Source: Bosea beijingensis (GTDB lineage Bacteria; Pseudomonadota; Alphaproteobacteria; Rhizobiales; Beijerinckiaceae). From it: 64,000 bases of DNA. Below the pieces are notes generated by a model that was given only the letters and a program-made list of their open reading frames with translations, had not been told where the DNA came from and did not search any database. Of this stretch, positions 25,870 through 34,311 are shown piece by piece. Each line of letters starts with the position of its first letter. Position 1 is the stretch's first letter. Position numbers and translations under genes: made by a program. The stretch covers positions 3,431,283 through 3,495,282 of the forward strand of contig NZ_CP132359.1 of NCBI RefSeq assembly GCF_030758975.1, in the 5' to 3' direction.

Positions 25870-25918
25870 AGGGCTCCCTGACTTTCGAGGTGTACGGACA
25901 AGTTCGATAACGAGAACG

Positions 25919-25948
25919 ACCCCGCGCCGGTCAGCACCGGAGCGGGGT
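25919..25948. terminator. Terminator-like hairpin between convergent genes
   Basis: ACCCCGC, one unpaired base and CCGG pair with CCGG, one unpaired base and GCGGGGT around a six-base loop. It sits between the convergent GGDEF-EAL and OmpW genes and could serve both. Confidence 0.65.
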
Positions 25949-25971
25949 TCGCGTTTCCGATCGCGCTTGTC

Positions 25972-26667
25972 TCAGAACTTGTAGGTCAGGCCGGTGTGTA
26001 CGACCGTGGGATCGAGCGTGACCGTTGCCTTGATCGGGACGGGGCCCATGTAACCTTGCGTCTTCGCGCGCAGGTAGACCTTCTTGACGTCGACGAAGAA
26101 GCCCCAGTTGCTGTCCAGCATGTAGTTGAAGCCGACCTGGCCGGTGAAGCCTAGGGCGTGATCGGTCTTGAGGCCGGTCACGACATGATCCCGGTTCTTG
26201 AAGATAACCATGAGCGCCGGGCCGGCGCCGACATAGGGCTGAAAGCGGCCGAGGCCGGTGAAATGGTACTGCGCGGTCAGGGCCATCGGGCCGCCATCGA
26301 CCTTGCCGAGCGTGCCGAGGCCGGTGAGCGAGCCGCGCGCCTCGACCTTGTTCAGGGGGGGGTAGCCGGCCGCGAGGCCGATCGCGAAATTCGGCGTGAA
26401 ATTGTAGCCCGCCTCGATCGCGAAGGTATAGGCATTGGGAACGCGGACATCGGCGCCCGGGATCGGGAAGCCGGCGGCGCTCATCTTCGCGCCCTCGGAA
26501 TAGAACAGCCCGGCCGGGCCGGCATGCAGGAAGAAGCGCTTGAAGGCCGGTTCCTGGAATGCGGGGGGCGGCGCATCGACGGGCCCCTGCAGCAGGTCGG
26601 CGGCTTGCGCACCAAAGGTGCCTGTGAGGCCAGCGAGCGCAGCCACGGCAACGAGAGGGAGGCGCAT
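25972..26667 (-). CDS. OmpW family outer membrane protein
   Basis: 231 residues from the ATG at 26667, which gives a clean signal peptide (MRLPLVAVAALAGLTGTFGA, cleavage after AQA). The mature part shows the OmpW pattern: FFLHAGPAGLFYSEGAKM, then AIEAGYNFTPNFAIGLAAGY, FQPYVGAGPALMV, NYMLDSNWGFFVDVKKVYL and the terminal aromatic YKF. OmpW forms an eight-stranded barrel thought to pass small hydrophobic molecules. An upstream ATG at 26703 would add twelve polar residues before the signal peptide and is less likely. A hydrophobic-ligand pore beside a putative lipid-signal synthase is suggestive but unproven. Confidence 0.88.
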   Translation of the reverse strand: MRLPLVAVAALAGLTGTFGAQAADLLQGPVDAPPPAFQEPAFKRFFLHAGPAGLFYSEGAKMSAAGFPIPGADVRVPNAYTFAIEAGYNFTPNFAIGLAAGYPPLNKVEARGSLTGLGTLGKVDGGPMALTAQYHFTGLGRFQPYVGAGPALMVIFKNRDHVVTGLKTDHALGFTGQVGFNYMLDSNWGFFVDVKKVYLRAKTQGYMGPVPIKATVTLDPTVVHTGLTYKF

Positions 26668-26975
26668 CTGGTCGATCCTGTGACGGCGAGGAACCTCGAT
26701 CATCGAGGTCTCCCGTTGATATTCTATTAGCCTTAACGAAAGGTTAGTCGCGCGTCGGTCGGTGAAGATCGCTTCATCAACAGGAAACTTCCTCATCGGA
26801 AGCGGCGGCCGGGAGAGCGCCTGGCCCGGCCATGCGTTTTGCCGCCAAAGCGCGGGGTGCGCGTGCCTGGCGCGGCCCTGCGATCGTGTGAGCTGCGGGC
26901 TTTCTTCCTTGCCTTGTCGTGCCTGCTTCAGGCGAACCGGTCCCGCCCCGGGAGCGGCGTCGAAGGACGGGGGCC

Positions 26976-27344
26976 TCAGGCCCGGCTCAGGCAGTTTTGG
27001 ATCTTGCCCACCAGCCGCGGCAGGTCGACCGGCTTGGTGTCGAAATCCGCGCAACCCACCGCAACGCTGCGTGCCTGGTCGCTGGCCAGCGCATGCGCCG
27101 TCAGGGCGATCACGGGAATCCGCGCCGTGGAGGGCGAGGCCTTGATCTGCTGCGTCGCTTCCCAGCCGTCCATGTCGCCGAGCGCGACGTCCATGAGAAT
27201 CAGGTCGGGCGTCTCGCTCCTGGCCATGGCCACGCCGCTCGGGCCGTCGGGGGCGCAGAGCACGGTGAAGCCCTGCCTTTGCAGGCGCCGGCTCAGCATG
27301 TCCCGGTTCATCTCGTTGTCTTCGACGAGCAGGATTTTAGGCAT
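26976..27344 (-). CDS. CheY-like single-domain response regulator
   Basis: 122 residues consisting only of a receiver domain: acidic pocket LLVEDNE, phospho-acceptor Asp52 in LILMDVALGDMDG, Thr in ALTAHA and Lys104 in DFDTKPVDL. There is no output domain, so it acts by protein contact or in a phosphorelay. It starts 8 bp inside the end of the upstream histidine kinase gene, so it is translationally coupled to that kinase and is its likely partner. Confidence 0.92.
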   Translation of the reverse strand: MPKILLVEDNEMNRDMLSRRLQRQGFTVLCAPDGPSGVAMARSETPDLILMDVALGDMDGWEATQQIKASPSTARIPVIALTAHALASDQARSVAVGCADFDTKPVDLPRLVGKIQNCLSRA

Positions 27345-28740
27345 GGGCAATGGTCGACCGTGATGTGGACATGGAGCGAGGGGAGGCGGAGGCGCGCACC
27401 GCGTTCGGAAGGATGAGCGTGAAGGTGCAGCCGCTGCCGGGGCGGTTCTCAACGGAAATCTCGCCACCGGAGAGCCTTGCGATCTTCTGGCACAAGGCAA
27501 GGCCGAGGCGGGCGCCGCCATACTTGCTGCCGTTCGCATCGCCGGTATCGGTGAACTGCTCGAACAGCACCGGGAGCAGCTCGGGGTCGATGCCGCCGCC
27601 GGTATCCTCGACCGTCACGGTGAGGTCGCCCCGCGTGGATCTCGCGGCGACGAGATCGATCCGGCCGTTGCGCGTGAACTTGATGGCGTTGACCAGCAGT
27701 TCCGCCAGAATCTGTCGGAGCTTGGCGCGGTCGGCCGTGAACTGGATGGGTGCCAGCACGGTGTCGACGACGATCTCGGTGCCGTTGTCGCGCGCTCGCA
27801 GCCGGAAATCCGCCGCGACGGCCTCGACGATATCAGCCGGGTCGATCGCTTCCAGATGGAGCTCCATCCTGCCGGCCTCGATCTTGGCGAGATCGAGGAT
27901 CTCGTTGACCAGCTTCAGCAGCAGATGGCCGGAGCTCTGGATCCGGCTCAGGTCCTCGACCGCCTCCTCGTCACCTTCCTCGCGAACCTCCTCCAGCAGG
28001 ATTTCGCTATAGCCGATGACCGCGTTGAGCGGGGTGCGCAGCTCGTGGCTCATCTTGGCCAAGAATTCCGTCCGGGCGGCGCCGGCGCGCTCGGTCGCCT
28101 CGATCGCCTCGCGCAGCTCGGTCGCGGTCTGGAGGTGGCCCTGCATCGCAGTTTCCAGCTCGGTCTGCGAGGCGAGGAGGCGGGCATAGAACAGGGCCAT
28201 CATGGCCACGTACAGCGAGGCGGCGATGGTCGAGATCAGGCCCAGCCCTTCGCGCGCCGAGACGTCCAGGCGGCTCGGCATCCCGCCGCCGAGAAACCAG
28301 ATCGCTCCGAAAACGGCGAAATTGGCGGCGAACATGCTGAGCGCGATCGAGCGCAGCCTCGGCTCCTCGCCGATATAGAACAGCGCCAGGAGCGGGATCG
28401 TCAGGACCCAGGGCAATGTCGGGGAGGTGACGCCGCCATAGAAATAGCAGCTCCAGAGGATGCAGAAATTCAGGTTCTGGATCGAGGCCAGCGCCAGCGT
28501 ATTGTAGTGCCCCCAGGCCCGCAGCACGAAAGGAAAGATCCAGAAGGCGGAGATCGACAGTGCCAAGACCAGGACGGGAAACCCGGGATCCCGGTCAAAG
28601 ACATAAAGGGCGAGCGGAACAGTATTGCCGATGAAAGGCCCGAAGATGTGGCTGATGAGGAACATCCGCACTTGCTTGAGCTTCTGGCGGTCCTGAGCGA
28701 TCGCGGCCGGGATGAACCAGTCGACGAGGTCGCTCAACAT
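27337..28740 (-). CDS. Membrane histidine kinase, six-helix sensor (copy 1)
   Basis: 467 residues from the ATG at 28740. The N-terminal 190 residues form about six membrane segments with short loops and the motif YGGVTSPTLPW. HisKA follows (KMSHELRTPLNAVIGYSE, phospho-His232), then an ATPase domain with DTGGGIDPELLPVLFEQF and a variant G2 box, GGARLGLAL. The start aligns with the paralogous kinase encoded at 29009 (LVDWFIP against FIDWFLP); ATGs at 28770 and 28836 would lengthen it. With no sizeable periplasmic domain, the ligand is likely hydrophobic and bound in the membrane, as in CqsS. It is coupled to the CheY-like gene. Confidence 0.9.
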   Translation of the reverse strand: MLSDLVDWFIPAAIAQDRQKLKQVRMFLISHIFGPFIGNTVPLALYVFDRDPGFPVLVLALSISAFWIFPFVLRAWGHYNTLALASIQNLNFCILWSCYFYGGVTSPTLPWVLTIPLLALFYIGEEPRLRSIALSMFAANFAVFGAIWFLGGGMPSRLDVSAREGLGLISTIAASLYVAMMALFYARLLASQTELETAMQGHLQTATELREAIEATERAGAARTEFLAKMSHELRTPLNAVIGYSEILLEEVREEGDEEAVEDLSRIQSSGHLLLKLVNEILDLAKIEAGRMELHLEAIDPADIVEAVAADFRLRARDNGTEIVVDTVLAPIQFTADRAKLRQILAELLVNAIKFTRNGRIDLVAARSTRGDLTVTVEDTGGGIDPELLPVLFEQFTDTGDANGSKYGGARLGLALCQKIARLSGGEISVENRPGSGCTFTLILPNAVRASASPRSMSTSRSTIAHA

Positions 28741-29008
28741 CGTCCCGAGGCGGTTTGCGCCTTGTGCCATCGACGTGAAATCCCGGATACCTGAGAAGAG
28801 GCGGAGAATGCGGAAACAACCGGCTGGATTGATCATGCGAACCCGTTCCGCATGAAAGCAATGTCAATCGCGCAAAGGCATTAAAGCGGCGTGAATCTCG
28901 GTTGTTGCAAGCGATTGACGCTGAGTCTGATTGTTAACGACCTCCTCCTATCCTCGAAGTGGAAACACGCGTCCCGCACGCCGCATCGACATCAAGGCAC
29001 GCAACAGG

Positions 29009-30418
29009 ATGATGAAGTTTATCGACTGGTTCCTTCCGGACGCGGCGAAATTCGACCGCGCGGAGCAGGGCCTCGCCCGCAACTTCGTCTTCACTCATCT
29101 GTTCGGCCCGCTGCTGAGCCAGCCGATCGGCGTCTTCCTCTACCTGACCGACCCCGATCCCGGCTTCGCCTGCTGGACGATCATCATCTGCACCTGGCTG
29201 TTCTGGCTGCTTCCCTTCGTGCTGAAGCTGACAGAGCGGCTGCAACTGGCGGCGCTGATCTCGGTTGAGCTTCTCGCCTTCACCGCCTTGTTCGGCGCCT
29301 TCCATTACGGTGGCGTCAGCTCGCCCTTCCTGCCCTGGCTGATCATCAGCCTGCTGCTCGGCTTCTTCTATCTGCACGACCGGCCGCTGCTGGTGCTCGG
29401 CCTGTTCGCATCGAACATCCTGACCTTCTCGGCCGCCTACATGGTCTACGGCTTCCCGACCCATGTTCCGCTCGACAAGCTGCAGAAGGTCGGCTGGATC
29501 TCGATCCTGGCCGCGGCGGTCTACATGTCCTGGATGGCCGCCTACTACGCCAGCATCACTTCGAAACGCTCCGAGATCGAGCGCGAGACCGAGCGCCATC
29601 GCGAGACCGCGCAGCGCCTCCAGGCTGCCAAGGAGGCGGCCGACGAGGCGACGCATCTGAAGTCGATCTTCGTCGCCAAGATGAGCCATGAATTGCGCAC
29701 GCCGCTCAATGCCGTGATCGGTTATAGCGAGATGCTGCTGGAGAGCTTCGAGGACCAGGGCCGCAGCGAAAGCAAGATCGCCGACCTGCAGCGCATCAAC
29801 GCGGCCGGAAAGCATCTTTTGGCGCTGGTCGCCGACGTGCTCGACATGTCGCGGATCGAGACGCAGAGCGACAAGTTCAAGATCACGAGCTTCGATGTCG
29901 ACTGGCTGGCGAAGGATGTCGTCTCGACGGCCAAGCATCTGGTCGAGGAGAACGGGAGCAAGCTCACCCTGACCGCGATCGGCAAGCTGGGAACGATGCA
30001 GTCCGATCCAACCAAGATCCGGCAGGTCATCCTCAACCTGCTCGGCAACGCCGCCAAGTTCACGGCGAACGGCTCCGTCACGCTGGCGGTGCGGCGGGAG
30101 GTGAAGCCGGGCGGCGACTGGATCGAGTTCCAGGTCCGCGACACCGGCATCGGCATCGCGCCGGAGGGGCTTGCCCGGCTTTTCCAGAATTTCGGCCAGG
30201 CCACCGCCGGGATCGCCGGGCAGTATGGCGGTACCGGTCTCGGGCTTTCGATCAGCCAGAAGCTCTGCGTGCTGATGGGCGGCAGCATTTCGGTGACGAG
30301 CGATCTCGGCAAGGGCTCCTGCTTTATCGTGCGCCTGCCGGCCGCCGCCCGGGCCGTGAGCGAGACCCGCCAACCGGAGACCGCCGTCGCCGCCGCGCCC
30401 AAGGTGGCGGCGGCCTGA
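29009..30418 (+). CDS. Membrane histidine kinase, six-helix sensor (copy 2)
   Basis: 469 residues from the ATG at 29009. It is a paralogue of the divergent kinase: HLFGPLLSQPIG, FHYGGVSSPFLPW, then HisKA KMSHELRTPLNAVIGYSE (His227) and ATPase motifs DTGIGIAPEGLARLFQNF and YGGTGLGLSISQK, all intact. The sensor is again six membrane helices with short loops. No receiver gene follows; it may act on the CheY-like or the REC-GGDEF-EAL protein nearby. A TTG at 28931 would add 26 residues without family character. The two kinase genes diverge from a 268-bp promoter region. Confidence 0.92.
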   Translation: MMKFIDWFLPDAAKFDRAEQGLARNFVFTHLFGPLLSQPIGVFLYLTDPDPGFACWTIIICTWLFWLLPFVLKLTERLQLAALISVELLAFTALFGAFHYGGVSSPFLPWLIISLLLGFFYLHDRPLLVLGLFASNILTFSAAYMVYGFPTHVPLDKLQKVGWISILAAAVYMSWMAAYYASITSKRSEIERETERHRETAQRLQAAKEAADEATHLKSIFVAKMSHELRTPLNAVIGYSEMLLESFEDQGRSESKIADLQRINAAGKHLLALVADVLDMSRIETQSDKFKITSFDVDWLAKDVVSTAKHLVEENGSKLTLTAIGKLGTMQSDPTKIRQVILNLLGNAAKFTANGSVTLAVRREVKPGGDWIEFQVRDTGIGIAPEGLARLFQNFGQATAGIAGQYGGTGLGLSISQKLCVLMGGSISVTSDLGKGSCFIVRLPAAARAVSETRQPETAVAAAPKVAAA

Positions 30419-30434
30419 TCCGGTCGGGGCCGGC

Positions 30435-31940
30435 TCAGCCCCGCGCCGCTTCCTTTCCGGCCTTGCCCGCCCGTAGCGAGGCGATGACCGTCCAGCCGAT
30501 GATGCCGATCGTGATCGCGGCCAGCACCGCGGCGATCGGCCGGTCGACCAGGCCGATCAAGCGGCCGTCGGACTTGATCATCGAGTTGATGAAGTATTCC
30601 TCCAGCAACGGGCCGAGCACGACGCCGAGGATCACCGGTGCGACCGGGAAATCGTTCTCCTCCAGCACGAAGGCGAGCACACCGAAGGCGAGCATGACTC
30701 CGATGTCGAAGATCGAGTTGTTGATCGCGTAGGAGCCGACGATCGCGAAGAGCAGGATGATCGGCATCAGGACGCGCCGGGGCACCGAAAGCACCCGCGT
30801 CGCGATCTTGATGATCGCCCAGCCGAGCGGCAGCATCAGCAGGTTGGCGATCACGAAGACCAGGAAGAGCGCATAGACGTTCTCGGGGTTGTTGACGAAG
30901 ATCGTCGGCCCCGGCGCCATATTCTTCATCATCAGCACGCCGATGGCGATGGCGGTGATCGAATCGCCGGGAATGCCGAAGACCAGTGCCGGGATCCAGG
31001 CGCCGGCGAGCGAGGAGTTGTTGGAGGCGCCGGCCTCGATCAGCCCCTCGGGATGGCCGGTGCCGAATTTCTCGGGCTCCTTCGAGAAGCGCTTGCTCAT
31101 CGCGTAGGACATCCAGGCGGCCATGTCGGCGCCGCTGCCCGGCTGGATGCCGATGACCGTGCCGAGTGCGCTGCCGCGGATGAGCTGCCAGGGATATTGC
31201 TTGGTCAGCCGCCACATGTTCGCGAAGATCGGGCCGATCTTCTTGACCACGACCTGCGGCGCGCGGCTGTCCGAGATCATGTGGCGCATCACCTCCGAGC
31301 AGGCGAACATGCCGACCATCATCGGAATCAGCGAAACGCCGCCGAGCATCTCGGTCGAATCGAAGGTGAAGCGCGGCTGGCCGGCCGGATTGTTCATGCC
31401 GATCATCGCGATCATCAGGCCGATGAGCAGCGAGATGCAGGCTTTCAGCGGCGTCGAGGAGCCGATGAAGACGGCGCCGCCGAGGCCGAGCATGACGATC
31501 CAGAAGAACTCGACCGAGCCGAAGCCGAGCGCGAAATCGGCAATGGCGGGGGAGGCGACCATCATCACCGCCGTGCCGAACAACCCGCCGAGCACCGAGA
31601 ACCACAGGCCGATGCCGAGCGCGAGCTCGGGCTTGCCCTGCAGGGTCATCTTGTAGGAATCGTCGACATAGGCCGCCGAGGCCGGCGTGCCGGGAATGCG
31701 CAGCAGGCAGCCGGGAATGTCGCCGGAAAAGATCGCCATGGTCGAGGTCGTGACGATGGCGGCGATGGCCGGCACCGGCGGCATGAAGAAGGTCAGCGGC
31801 ACCAGCAGCGCAGTCGCCATCGTGGCGGAGAGGCCGGGGATGCAGCCGACGACGAGGCCGTAGATCGCCGAGGCGGTGATGACGAAGAGCACATAGGGAT
31901 CGAGCACCATCCCCAGCGCGGTCACATAGGCGTCGAGCAT
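30435..31940 (-). CDS. tctA: TTT transporter large membrane subunit TctA
   Basis: 501 residues with about twelve membrane segments and the signature LVVGCIPGLSATMATALLVP near residue 30. The ATG at 31940 starts 4 bp after the tctB stop, so the two are coupled; the longer open frame upstream overlaps tctB and lacks family sequence. It is the permease of the third TTT system, in the operon gntR-tctC-tctB-tctA. Its divergence from the other two TctA copies points to a different substrate. Confidence 0.95.
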   Translation of the reverse strand: MLDAYVTALGMVLDPYVLFVITASAIYGLVVGCIPGLSATMATALLVPLTFFMPPVPAIAAIVTTSTMAIFSGDIPGCLLRIPGTPASAAYVDDSYKMTLQGKPELALGIGLWFSVLGGLFGTAVMMVASPAIADFALGFGSVEFFWIVMLGLGGAVFIGSSTPLKACISLLIGLMIAMIGMNNPAGQPRFTFDSTEMLGGVSLIPMMVGMFACSEVMRHMISDSRAPQVVVKKIGPIFANMWRLTKQYPWQLIRGSALGTVIGIQPGSGADMAAWMSYAMSKRFSKEPEKFGTGHPEGLIEAGASNNSSLAGAWIPALVFGIPGDSITAIAIGVLMMKNMAPGPTIFVNNPENVYALFLVFVIANLLMLPLGWAIIKIATRVLSVPRRVLMPIILLFAIVGSYAINNSIFDIGVMLAFGVLAFVLEENDFPVAPVILGVVLGPLLEEYFINSMIKSDGRLIGLVDRPIAAVLAAITIGIIGWTVIASLRAGKAGKEAARG

Positions 31941-31944
31941 GGCG

Positions 31945-32418
31945 TCACCAGCGGAACGGTTCGAGCGGTCCCCAGGGCAGTTGCACGCCGAGGCCGAGAT
32001 AGAAGATCGAGTGGATAACGAGCGCGGTCGCGAGCGCGAGACCGACGGCGTGAAGCGGTTTCGTGCCACCCACGACGAAGAGCACGACGAGGATCGCCGC
32101 CGCCGTGATCAGGAAGCCGAGAGGCTCGGCGCAGAGCATGTAGAAGACGACCGCTGCCGGAACGAGCAGCAGGCGCAGCACCGCCGTGCCGCTGCGGGCC
32201 CAGTCGGCGCGGCCGACCAGCGGGCCGGCATCGGTGGCGCGGGCGCCGTTCACCGCAAGGATCGCCGCGCAGAGCGCCAGCAATCCGGCGAGGATCAGCG
32301 GGAAGGCCGAGGGGCCGAGCGGCTGCTCGGACGGATTGGGCAGATTCCACGAGGCGAAGGCCACGAGGCCTGCCAAGGCGAGGACGACGAGCCCCGCGAA
32401 GAGATCGTTGAACTTCAT
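31945..32418 (-). CDS. tctB: TTT transporter small membrane subunit TctB
   Basis: 157 residues with four hydrophobic segments (first: LFAGLVVLALAGLVAFASW). The ATG at 32418 follows a long GC-rich hairpin that separates it from tctC. Position between tctC and tctA and topology give the assignment. Confidence 0.88.
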   Translation of the reverse strand: MKFNDLFAGLVVLALAGLVAFASWNLPNPSEQPLGPSAFPLILAGLLALCAAILAVNGARATDAGPLVGRADWARSGTAVLRLLLVPAAVVFYMLCAEPLGFLITAAAILVVLFVVGGTKPLHAVGLALATALVIHSIFYLGLGVQLPWGPLEPFRW

Positions 32419-32440
32419 GATGCGTCCGATGTTGCGGCGG

Positions 32441-32473
32441 CGGAGGGCGCGGCGGCGGCTGCCGCGCCCTCCG
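32441..32473 (-). other. Intercistronic hairpin after tctC
   Basis: A perfect 13-bp GC-rich stem (CGGAGGGCGCGGC and its complement) with a seven-base loop lies between tctC and tctB in the leftward transcript, 24 bp after the tctC stop. It probably favours tctC over tctBA expression, as proposed for similar stems after binding-protein genes. Confidence 0.7.
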
Positions 32474-32497
32474 ATCAGGTGGCGATCGGCCTTCCGT

Positions 32498-33466
32498 CTA
32501 CTGGCGCAGACGCAGGCCGAGCGCGCCCATGATCTCGCCGTTGTTCTTGTGCTGGGTCGCGAGGAAGGTGCCGAAGGCCGGACCCTTGGCGAAGGCGTAA
32601 CCGAAGCCGCGCTCCGCGAGGAAGTTCTTGTAAGCGTCGGAATTCGCGACCTTGTCCGTGGCTTCGACGAGGCGCGCGGTCACGTCCGCGGGCAGGCCGG
32701 CGGGAGCGGCGAGGCCGCGCCAGGTGCCGCCCTCATACTCCTTGCCGATCGCCTGCTTGACGGTGGGCACCTTCGGGAAGGCCGAGATCACGTCCTTCGA
32801 CATCACGGCGAGCGCCTTGACGCGGCCGGCGTCGAACATCGCCTTGCCTTCCGGCAGCGAGGACGGGACGATCTGGACGCCGCCCGAGGCCAATTCTTGG
32901 AAACCGGGCGCGGCGCCCTGGCTCGGCACCACCGTGACGCTCTTCGGGTTGATGCCCTCGAGCTGGAGCAGGCCGGCGAAGGCGAGGTGATAGGCCGCGC
33001 CGGCAGCCATACCGGAGAGCTTGTAATGGCCGACGGGCTGCTTCCTGATGTCGTCGAGCGCGGCGCGCAGGTCGCCCCAGGGCGAGTTCGCGGCGACATT
33101 GAAGGCGGCCGAGTCGAAATTCACCAGCGCCAGCGGCGTCAGCTTCTCATAGGTGAAGGGCGCCGTGTTCGACCAGTAATAGGTCGTGACCTCGGCCGTC
33201 GCGAGGCCGATCGTGTAGCCGTCCGGCTTGGCGTTGACGATCTCGGTATGGCCGACCACGCCGCCGCCGCCCGTGCGGTTGACGACGTTTACCGGCTTGC
33301 CGAGTTCCTTCTCGAGACCTGCCGCCAGGATGCGCGCGACCGCGTCCGTGCCACCACCGGCGGCCCAGGGCACGACCAGGGTGATTGGCCGTTCGGGCCA
33401 GGCGGCGAAGGCGGGGAAGGCGAGCGCCGCGACCGTGGCGGCCAGCAGCATCGTTCTGATCTTCAT
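32498..33466 (-). CDS. tctC: TTT substrate-binding protein TctC (Bug family)
   Basis: 322 residues. The signal peptide MKIRTMLLAATVAALAFPAF ends at AFA and the family start AAWPERPITLVVPWAAGGGT follows, with KPVNVVNRTGGGGVVGH after it. GGGAGAAA precedes the ATG, which overlaps the gntR stop by 4 bp (ATGA), so the regulator and binding protein are co-translated. It feeds the TctAB pair downstream. Confidence 0.94.
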   Translation of the reverse strand: MKIRTMLLAATVAALAFPAFAAWPERPITLVVPWAAGGGTDAVARILAAGLEKELGKPVNVVNRTGGGGVVGHTEIVNAKPDGYTIGLATAEVTTYYWSNTAPFTYEKLTPLALVNFDSAAFNVAANSPWGDLRAALDDIRKQPVGHYKLSGMAAGAAYHLAFAGLLQLEGINPKSVTVVPSQGAAPGFQELASGGVQIVPSSLPEGKAMFDAGRVKALAVMSKDVISAFPKVPTVKQAIGKEYEGGTWRGLAAPAGLPADVTARLVEATDKVANSDAYKNFLAERGFGYAFAKGPAFGTFLATQHKNNGEIMGALGLRLRQ

Positions 33467-34206
33467 GACGTTTCTCCCGGTTCTGATTTTCTTGGTTTTT
33501 CTCCACCCGCGAGCATCGGGCTGGAAAGCATGTGGCCGCGCGTGTAGCCGAGCACCTGTCGCATCGCCTCGCGCGCCCGGTCGGCATCGCCGGCCGCGAT
33601 CGCATCGAGCACGGCCGCGTGGTTCGCCAGGTTTCCGGCGAAGACATCGACGGTGAAGTCGAACATGGCGCTGAGGATCGCTTCGATCGCGCCACGGAAG
33701 CTGCGCAGGATCGGGTTGTTGGTCGCGTCGAGGATCGCGAGATGGAAGCGCTTGTCGGCGGCGATCGCCGCCTGCGGGCTGTTCTGATCGGCCTCCATCG
33801 CGACGAAAGCGGCGCGGATGCGGGCGAGGTCTTCGGATGTGGCGCGCACGGCTGCGAGCGCCGCCGCTTCCGGCTCGATGATCGCGCGGGTCTCTTCCAG
33901 CGCGAGCAGCAAATTGCGGTCGAGGCCATCCTCGCTGCGCATCCAGCCGAGCACGTCGGGGTCGAGCAAGGTCCATTCGTGGAGTGGGCGCACCTGCGTG
34001 CCATGGCGTGGCCGCACGCTGAGGAGGCCCTTGGCGGTCAGGATCTTGACGGCTTCGCGGACGACGCTGCGGCCGGCGCCATAGCGCTCCGCCAGCTCGA
34101 ATTCCGGCGGCAGCACCGTTCCGGAGACGATTTCGCCCCGCACGATCGCGGCTCCGAGAGCTTGGACCATCGCCCCGATCTTGCCTGGCTTGCTGCGCTT
34201 CTGCAT
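33463..34206 (-). CDS. GntR family regulator, FCD (FadR) type
   Basis: 247 residues. An N-terminal winged helix (about 15-80: IVSGTVLPPEFELAERYGAG, then RSVVREAVKILTAKGLLSVR) is followed by an all-helical FCD effector domain with metal-ligand pattern in FHLAILDATNNPILRSF and the ALLDAIAAGD-type HAAVLDAIAAGDADRA motif. It is the first gene of the tctCBA operon and faces the DapA-family gene. A 21-bp palindrome of FadR-like appearance in between is its probable operator, so it likely controls both units in response to the substrate or a product, usually a sugar acid or other carboxylate in this family. Confidence 0.92.
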   Translation of the reverse strand: MQKRSKPGKIGAMVQALGAAIVRGEIVSGTVLPPEFELAERYGAGRSVVREAVKILTAKGLLSVRPRHGTQVRPLHEWTLLDPDVLGWMRSEDGLDRNLLLALEETRAIIEPEAAALAAVRATSEDLARIRAAFVAMEADQNSPQAAIAADKRFHLAILDATNNPILRSFRGAIEAILSAMFDFTVDVFAGNLANHAAVLDAIAAGDADRAREAMRQVLGYTRGHMLSSPMLAGGEKPRKSEPGETS

Positions 34207-34265
34207 GTCCCGCGCCCTTCCGCGACAGCGAGATTGTCATGGTCGGCGCTTGCGCGCAACCATTC

Positions 34266-34286
34266 ATCTGATGTTTAACATCAGAT
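34266..34286. promoter_or_regulatory. Candidate GntR operator
   Basis: ATCTGATGT-TTA-ACATCAGAT: perfect nine-base arms around three bases, between the divergent gntR and DapA-family genes, 25 bp before the latter's start. The half-site ATCTGA/TCAGAT recurs in the palindrome beside the other FCD-GntR gene (46790-46807), and resembles the known FadR-type ATCTGGT...ACCAGAT arrangement. Confidence 0.7.
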
Positions 34287-34311
34287 CATTGAGAAGCTGG
34301 GGAAAGCGACC

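Noticed and set aside
30425..30443. Terminator between the second kinase gene and tctA
   Set aside because: CGGGGC/GCCCCG gives only six pairs, overlaps the tctA stop codon and has no T-run.
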